Position numbers and translations under genes: made by a program
Assembly (NCBI GenBank): GCA_038236965.1
Contig: JBBRZF010000148.1
Span: 1 to 8,679 of the forward strand
Direction: 5' to 3'
From: JBBRZF01 sp038236965
GTDB taxonomy: Bacteria; Acidobacteriota; Terriglobia; Terriglobales; Acidobacteriaceae
DNA length: 8,679 nt
Notes under the pieces: generated by a model
The model's database searches: none
What the model was told of the DNA's origin: nothing
What the model saw: the letters and a program-made list of their open reading frames with translations, nothing else
Part shown: positions 5,391 to 8,679 of the stretch, piece after piece
Layout of the letters: the number at the start of each line of letters is the position of its first letter
Numbering within the stretch: the stretch's first letter is position 1

Positions 5391-7031
5391 CTAGCGCGTG
5401 GTCTCGATAAAGGTGACTTTATTGATCTCTTTTAGCGTCGTGATGCCGGCCCTTACTTTAGCAAGAGCGGACTCGCGAAGGAACGTCATTCCTTCTTCGC
5501 GCGCCACTTTGCGTACTTCCGAACTCGGCCGTTTCTCCAGGATCATCTCGCGTACGCGGTCGGTCAGATCCAGCAATTCATGGATCGCCGTGCGTCCGCG
5601 GAACCCCGTTCCCGAACACTCGATGCAGCCTTCCGCTTCGTAGAACGGGAACTCGCCCCATTCCTTTACGTTAAGGCCGCTGGCCTCCAACGCTTCGGCA
5701 GTGTAATGCACCTGTTTTCGGCAATGTTCGCAAATGATGCGAACCAGTCGCTGGGCCAGGATGCAATTGAGAGCGGAAACGAAATTGTAAGGCTCTACCC
5801 CCATGTTCAGGAAGCGCCCAATCACATCGACCACGTTATTCGCGTGGACGGTAGTGAACACCAGATGTCCGGTCAGAGCCGACTGAATTGCGATCTGGGC
5901 GGTTTCCGTGTCACGAATCTCACCCACCATGATCTTGTCAGGGTCATGACGCAGGATGGAACGCAATCCACGTGCGAAGGTGAGTCCCTTTTTCTCGTTG
6001 ACCGGAATCTGCGTTACGCCGCGGATCTGGTATTCCACCGGGTCTTCGATGGTGATGATCTTGTCTTCGTCGGTCTTGATCTCGTTCAATGCGGCGTAGA
6101 GCGTGGTCGTCTTGCCGGAACCGGTTGGTCCGGTGACCAGCACCATGCCGTATGGTTCCGCGATGTAGCGGCGGAACTTGCGGATATCGTCTTCGCTGAA
6201 GCCGACCACGTCCAGCGTGAGCTTGTGGAACTTTTCGCTCATCGACTCTTTGTCCAGCACGCGGAGCACGGCGTCTTCGCCATTGATCGAGGGCATGATG
6301 GAGACGCGGAAATCGATGGAGCGCGCGTTGTAGCGCACGCGGAAGCGGCCGTCCTGCGGGATGCGGCGCTCGGCGATGTCCAGTTCGCTCATCACCTTGA
6401 TACGCGAAATGATGGTGGAGTGGTGCTCTTTTGCGATGGGCTGCATGGCCTGCTGCAGCACGCCGTCGATACGGTACTTGATGACCACGGAATCGTCGCG
6501 CGTCTCGATATGGATATCGGAAGCGCGGCGCTGCAACGCGGTGAAAATCGTTGTGTCGACCAGCCGGATAATGGGGCTGATGTCCGTCTCCGAGGCCGTG
6601 AGGCGCTCGATGGAGATGGTGTCGTCGGAGTTCTCGTCTTCCGGGATGACGTCGAGCGCGAAGCCTTCGCTGGCTTCATCGAGCACTCGCTGCGATTGTT
6701 CGGTCTTCTTCAGAATGTCGGTGATTTGCGAGAGCGTGGCCACTTTGGGCTGTATGCGGCGGCCCAGCATCAGGCTGATCTCGTCGATCATCATCAACTG
6801 GCTTGGGTCGGCGATGGCGATAGCCAGCCGCCCATCTTCGCTCTCATCCAGCGGAACAAAGTTGTGCCGGAACATGAGGTCGACCGGGATCTTCTTAAGC
6901 AGTTCGTGCTGAATATGAAAATTACGCAGATCGACGAACTCGCAGCGATAACGCCGCGCTAGATCGCGTCCCCGACTCTCTTCGCCTTCGGGGTCCGTCC
7001 CGATGCCGCCTTGTATGAAGATCTGAGCCAT
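5391..7031 (-). CDS. pilB: PilB/GspE-family assembly ATPase
   Basis: A 546-residue cytoplasmic hexameric ATPase that powers pilin or pseudopilin assembly from under the inner-membrane platform. Domain order is an N-terminal T2SSE/Mshen-type region (about 30-140) and the catalytic PAS-like and RecA-like halves (about 150-530). Motifs are intact: Walker A GPTGSGKT (301-308), the Asp box IEDPVEY (328-334), the Walker B region DPDKIMVGEIRD (363-374), and the His box TGHLVFTTVHAN (387-398). Four cysteines, in CEHC (434-437) and CIEC (469-472), form the zinc-binding loop typical of PilB/GspE and absent from PilT, which argues for an assembly ATPase rather than a retraction motor. It follows pilC after 18 bases with GGGAG five bases before ATG and is followed by pilM after 26 bases. 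By sequence alone it could serve a type IV pilus or a type II secretion system. Confidence 0.95.
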   Translation of the reverse strand: MAQIFIQGGIGTDPEGEESRGRDLARRYRCEFVDLRNFHIQHELLKKIPVDLMFRHNFVPLDESEDGRLAIAIADPSQLMMIDEISLMLGRRIQPKVATLSQITDILKKTEQSQRVLDEASEGFALDVIPEDENSDDTISIERLTASETDISPIIRLVDTTIFTALQRRASDIHIETRDDSVVIKYRIDGVLQQAMQPIAKEHHSTIISRIKVMSELDIAERRIPQDGRFRVRYNARSIDFRVSIMPSINGEDAVLRVLDKESMSEKFHKLTLDVVGFSEDDIRKFRRYIAEPYGMVLVTGPTGSGKTTTLYAALNEIKTDEDKIITIEDPVEYQIRGVTQIPVNEKKGLTFARGLRSILRHDPDKIMVGEIRDTETAQIAIQSALTGHLVFTTVHANNVVDVIGRFLNMGVEPYNFVSALNCILAQRLVRIICEHCRKQVHYTAEALEASGLNVKEWGEFPFYEAEGCIECSGTGFRGRTAIHELLDLTDRVREMILEKRPSSEVRKVAREEGMTFLRESALAKVRAGITTLKEINKVTFIETTR

Positions 7032-7036
7032 TCAAA

Positions 7037-7041
7037 CTCCC
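7037..7041 (-). promoter_or_regulatory. Ribosome-binding site of pilB
   Basis: GGGAG lies five bases before the pilB ATG in the 18-base gap after pilC. It is the clearest Shine-Dalgarno sequence at the front of the operon. Confidence 0.65.
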
Positions 7042-7049
7042 GAGATAGG

Positions 7050-8279
7050 TTACTGGCCGCCGGCGCCGCCGGCAGCGCCGCTTACGCCGATACTGAAAAT
7101 CGGCATGTAAAGCGAAATGAGAATGAAGCCGACCACCAGTCCCATGAAGATCAGGATGACAGGCTCGATCAGCGACATAGCCGCTGAGAGCGCGTTCTGC
7201 ACGTCCTCTTCATAGAACTCGGAAATCGATGTAAGCATGGTTGGCAGCGCGCCCGTCTGCTCGCCAACCTCGATCATCTCCACCGCGAGTTCGGGAAATA
7301 TCTTGCTGTCTTCCATGCTGCGGGAAAGCGGACGTCCTTCGCGAACCTGTTGCGTCGCCAGTTTGATGGCCGTTTTCATCAAGCGGCTCTGCATGGAGGC
7401 GCCGGCCGTATCCAGCGATGGCACCAGTGGAAGTCCGCCGGAGAGCAGTGTGGACAACATGCGCGAAAACACGGCTACCTGGTATTTCAACCAGATGTCG
7501 CCGAAGATCGGCAGACGCAGCTTGAATCGGTCGATTCTCTCCGCGCCCGAATCCGTTTTGCTCCAGCGCCAGAGCAGGTATCCAGACACGCCCAAGGCGA
7601 TCACCAGGATGGGCAGGAGGCTGCGCAGGCTGAGCGAAACGCTCAATGTCAGTTGCGTGATCCATGGCAGCGGCGCGTTCATGTCCTTGTAGAGATCGGC
7701 GAAGCGCGGCACCACGAATGTGATCAGCATGCTGATCAACGAGAAAACGCCCACTACAAGAATGGCGGGATAGATCAGCGAGGCGATCAGCTTCTTGCGG
7801 AAGGTAAGCGACATGCGCTGGAAGCCGACATAACGCGAAAGGGTCTCTTCCAGGTTGCCGGATTTTTCGCCCGCAAGGATCGTCGTCGAGTAGATCTTCG
7901 GAAAAACGTTCTGCGATTCAAAGGCTTCGGAGAGCAGTTCGCCGCCCTTCACGCGGTCGCGAACGCTCTGCAGCAATCCCTGGAAATAGGGATTGCGCTG
8001 TCGGCGGGCCAGCAGATCCAACGCCTGCGTGATGGGCAATCCGGCGTGGATGAGCGTGACAAATTGCTGGTTGAAGATGACGAACTGGTCCAGTTTGACG
8101 CGCTTGCGGATAGGCAGACGAATGTCGCCCCCCGACATAACGCCGCGCGGTTTTACCGAATAAACCAGGAAGCCCTGTTGCGAAAAACGATCGCGAACCT
8201 CGGCTTCCGAAAAGCCGTCTTCGGTCTGTTCGAGCACTCGGCCGCGCTCGTCGGCCATCTTGATCAGGAATTCTGCCAT
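7050..8279 (-). CDS. pilC: PilC/GspF-family inner-membrane platform protein
   Basis: A 409-residue integral membrane protein that forms the rotary platform above the assembly ATPase. It carries two copies of the T2SSF domain (about 65-190 and 268-392). The copies show matching motifs, AGEKSGNLEETL (136-147) and VGEQTGALPTML (338-349). Membrane helices are about 165-191, 218-238 and 370-395, the usual three. The first 60 residues form the small cytoplasmic N-terminal part. The ending is Gly/Ala-rich. An in-frame TAG lies 12 bases before the ATG (8292-8294), and no start codon lies between, so the N-terminus is fixed unless an internal start is used. The upstream ribosome-binding site is weak. 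It is the first gene of the operon, with a candidate promoter about 55 bases ahead. Length and motifs are normal for the family. Confidence 0.95.
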   Translation of the reverse strand: MAEFLIKMADERGRVLEQTEDGFSEAEVRDRFSQQGFLVYSVKPRGVMSGGDIRLPIRKRVKLDQFVIFNQQFVTLIHAGLPITQALDLLARRQRNPYFQGLLQSVRDRVKGGELLSEAFESQNVFPKIYSTTILAGEKSGNLEETLSRYVGFQRMSLTFRKKLIASLIYPAILVVGVFSLISMLITFVVPRFADLYKDMNAPLPWITQLTLSVSLSLRSLLPILVIALGVSGYLLWRWSKTDSGAERIDRFKLRLPIFGDIWLKYQVAVFSRMLSTLLSGGLPLVPSLDTAGASMQSRLMKTAIKLATQQVREGRPLSRSMEDSKIFPELAVEMIEVGEQTGALPTMLTSISEFYEEDVQNALSAAMSLIEPVILIFMGLVVGFILISLYMPIFSIGVSGAAGGAGGQ

Positions 8280-8331
8280 AGCTCGCAGGTACTAGGCTGC
8301 ACCGCCCGCGATCCTGCCCGGAGGGTAGAGC

Positions 8332-8361
8332 CTTATAGAGTCTAACATCTTGAAAACCCAA
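8332..8361 (-). promoter_or_regulatory. Candidate promoter of the pilCBMNO operon
   Basis: On the minus strand TTGGGT (8356-8361) and TATAAG (8332-8337) lie 18 bases apart, within sigma-70-like spacing. They are in the 150-base gap between the lolA-like gene and pilC. Transcription would begin about 45 bases before the pilC ATG. A second -10-like TACAAT lies further upstream without a good -35. The match is moderate. Read-through from the lolA-like gene is an alternative because no clear terminator separates them. Confidence 0.45.
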
Positions 8362-8429
8362 GCATTGTAGACGGTTAGCGACCGCGAATCTGCTATTTTA
8401 TTCGTTTAGTTTTGTAAAGCTTTCTGCAC

Positions 8430-8679
8430 CTATTGCGGGGCCAATTCCGTCGCTTCCATGGTCTCTACGCCAGCGGGCGGAGTGAAGCGAAAACGCTCTT
8501 CGGCAAGTTGGCTGTTCGGGCGTTCGTTCTGGAAGCGGAAGTCGGTCGAGGAGCCATCCAGTTCCTCGATATAGATTCCAGCAATGCGGAAGTCCGGAGT
8601 TATCTCCAGCAAAGCTTGCGAAACGCGGTCTGCCATGGATTTCGGCACGCCTCGCAACACGATGTTTCCCGCCGTTGCA
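8430..8679 (-). CDS. lolA: LolA-like outer-membrane lipoprotein carrier, C-terminal part (5' end outside window)
   Basis: The last 82 residues of a gene that enters the window from the right. The frame is open to the edge. The GTG at 8660 is only the first possible start in view and is preceded by in-frame coding sequence. The segment TPDFRIAGIYIEELDGSSTDFRF is followed by NERPNSQL and FRFTPPAGVETMEA, matching the C-terminal beta-strands of LolA. There, a dG-S-T/F-F segment precedes the FxFTPPAGVEV motif. LolA is a periplasmic chaperone that carries lipoproteins from the LolCDE complex to the outer membrane. The N-terminal half and signal peptide are not visible, so the family call rests on this C-terminal pattern alone. 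It lies upstream of, and in the same direction as, the pilus operon. Confidence 0.75.
   Translation of the reverse strand, partial: ATAGNIVLRGVPKSMADRVSQALLEITPDFRIAGIYIEELDGSSTDFRFQNERPNSQLAEERFRFTPPAGVETMEATELAPQ

Noticed and set aside
5580..6962. 460-codon open frame on the plus strand opposite pilB
   Set aside because: It lies wholly antisense to a clear PilB with all ATPase motifs intact. Its translation is rich in His, Asp and Val without any recognisable domain, as expected from codon bias of the sense gene. No promoter is seen.
7350..8345. 331-codon open frame on the plus strand opposite pilC
   Set aside because: Antisense to a clear PilC, with a Gln/Arg/His-rich translation of the kind produced by reading GC-rich codons backwards. 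It has no domain signature.
8371..8386. Small inverted repeat after the lolA-like gene (CGGT/ACCG) as a terminator
   Set aside because: The stem is only four base pairs and is not followed by a U-run, so it is not a convincing terminator.
1..8679. Mobile element, phage, CRISPR or defence island
   Set aside because: No transposase, integrase, terminal inverted repeats, direct repeat arrays or nuclease-type genes were seen. All genes fit ordinary chromosomal functions.

Overview
The window looks like a chromosomal piece of an Acidobacteriota genome, probably from the Terriglobia (subdivision 1) group. This rests on the style of the pilus proteins (a PilN opening with INLATRPY, a long Gly/Ser- and Gln-rich pseudopilin), the moderately high GC content, and the lolA-like gene next to the pilus operon. 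It is an inference from remembered family character, not from a database search. I see no tRNA, rRNA, CRISPR array, transposase or integrase.

Left part (1-1760). The 3' end of a ribonuclease D gene (HRDC region) runs rightward and converges on a small two-helix membrane protein of unknown function read leftward. A 344-base divergent intergenic region (993-1336) follows, with a perfect TATAAT on each strand and a near-perfect 16-bp palindrome at the -35 region of the rightward promoter. That promoter drives an A-type iron-sulfur carrier (ErpA/IscA family). The carrier gene ends at a strong 13-bp UUCG-type hairpin that can terminate transcription from both sides.

Right part (1766-8279, minus strand). 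Seven genes form one tight operon, read from right to left: pilC (platform protein), pilB (assembly ATPase), pilM (actin-like), pilN, pilO, a GspC/PilP-like tether, and an atypical pseudopilin. Gaps are 0 to 26 bases, with one 4-base ATGA overlap. A candidate promoter lies in the 150 bases before pilC, and the shared terminator closes the operon. Upstream of that promoter is the 3' end of a LolA-like lipoprotein-carrier gene.

Together the operon encodes nearly the whole inner-membrane machine of a type IV pilus or type II secretion-like apparatus. PilB would hydrolyse ATP under PilC. PilM would bind the PilN tail and, through PilN/PilO, the tether that reaches toward the outer-membrane secretin. 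The operon has no secretin, prepilin peptidase, major pilin or PilT retraction ATPase, so those parts must lie elsewhere or be borrowed. The most unusual points are the last gene (no Glu at +5 after the prepilin cleavage site, a Gly/Ser linker and a poly-Gln tail), a PilM whose nucleotide-binding motifs look degenerate, and a tether with a GspC-like anchor in place of a PilP lipobox. I did not find a clearly new system. This is a divergent version of a known machine.
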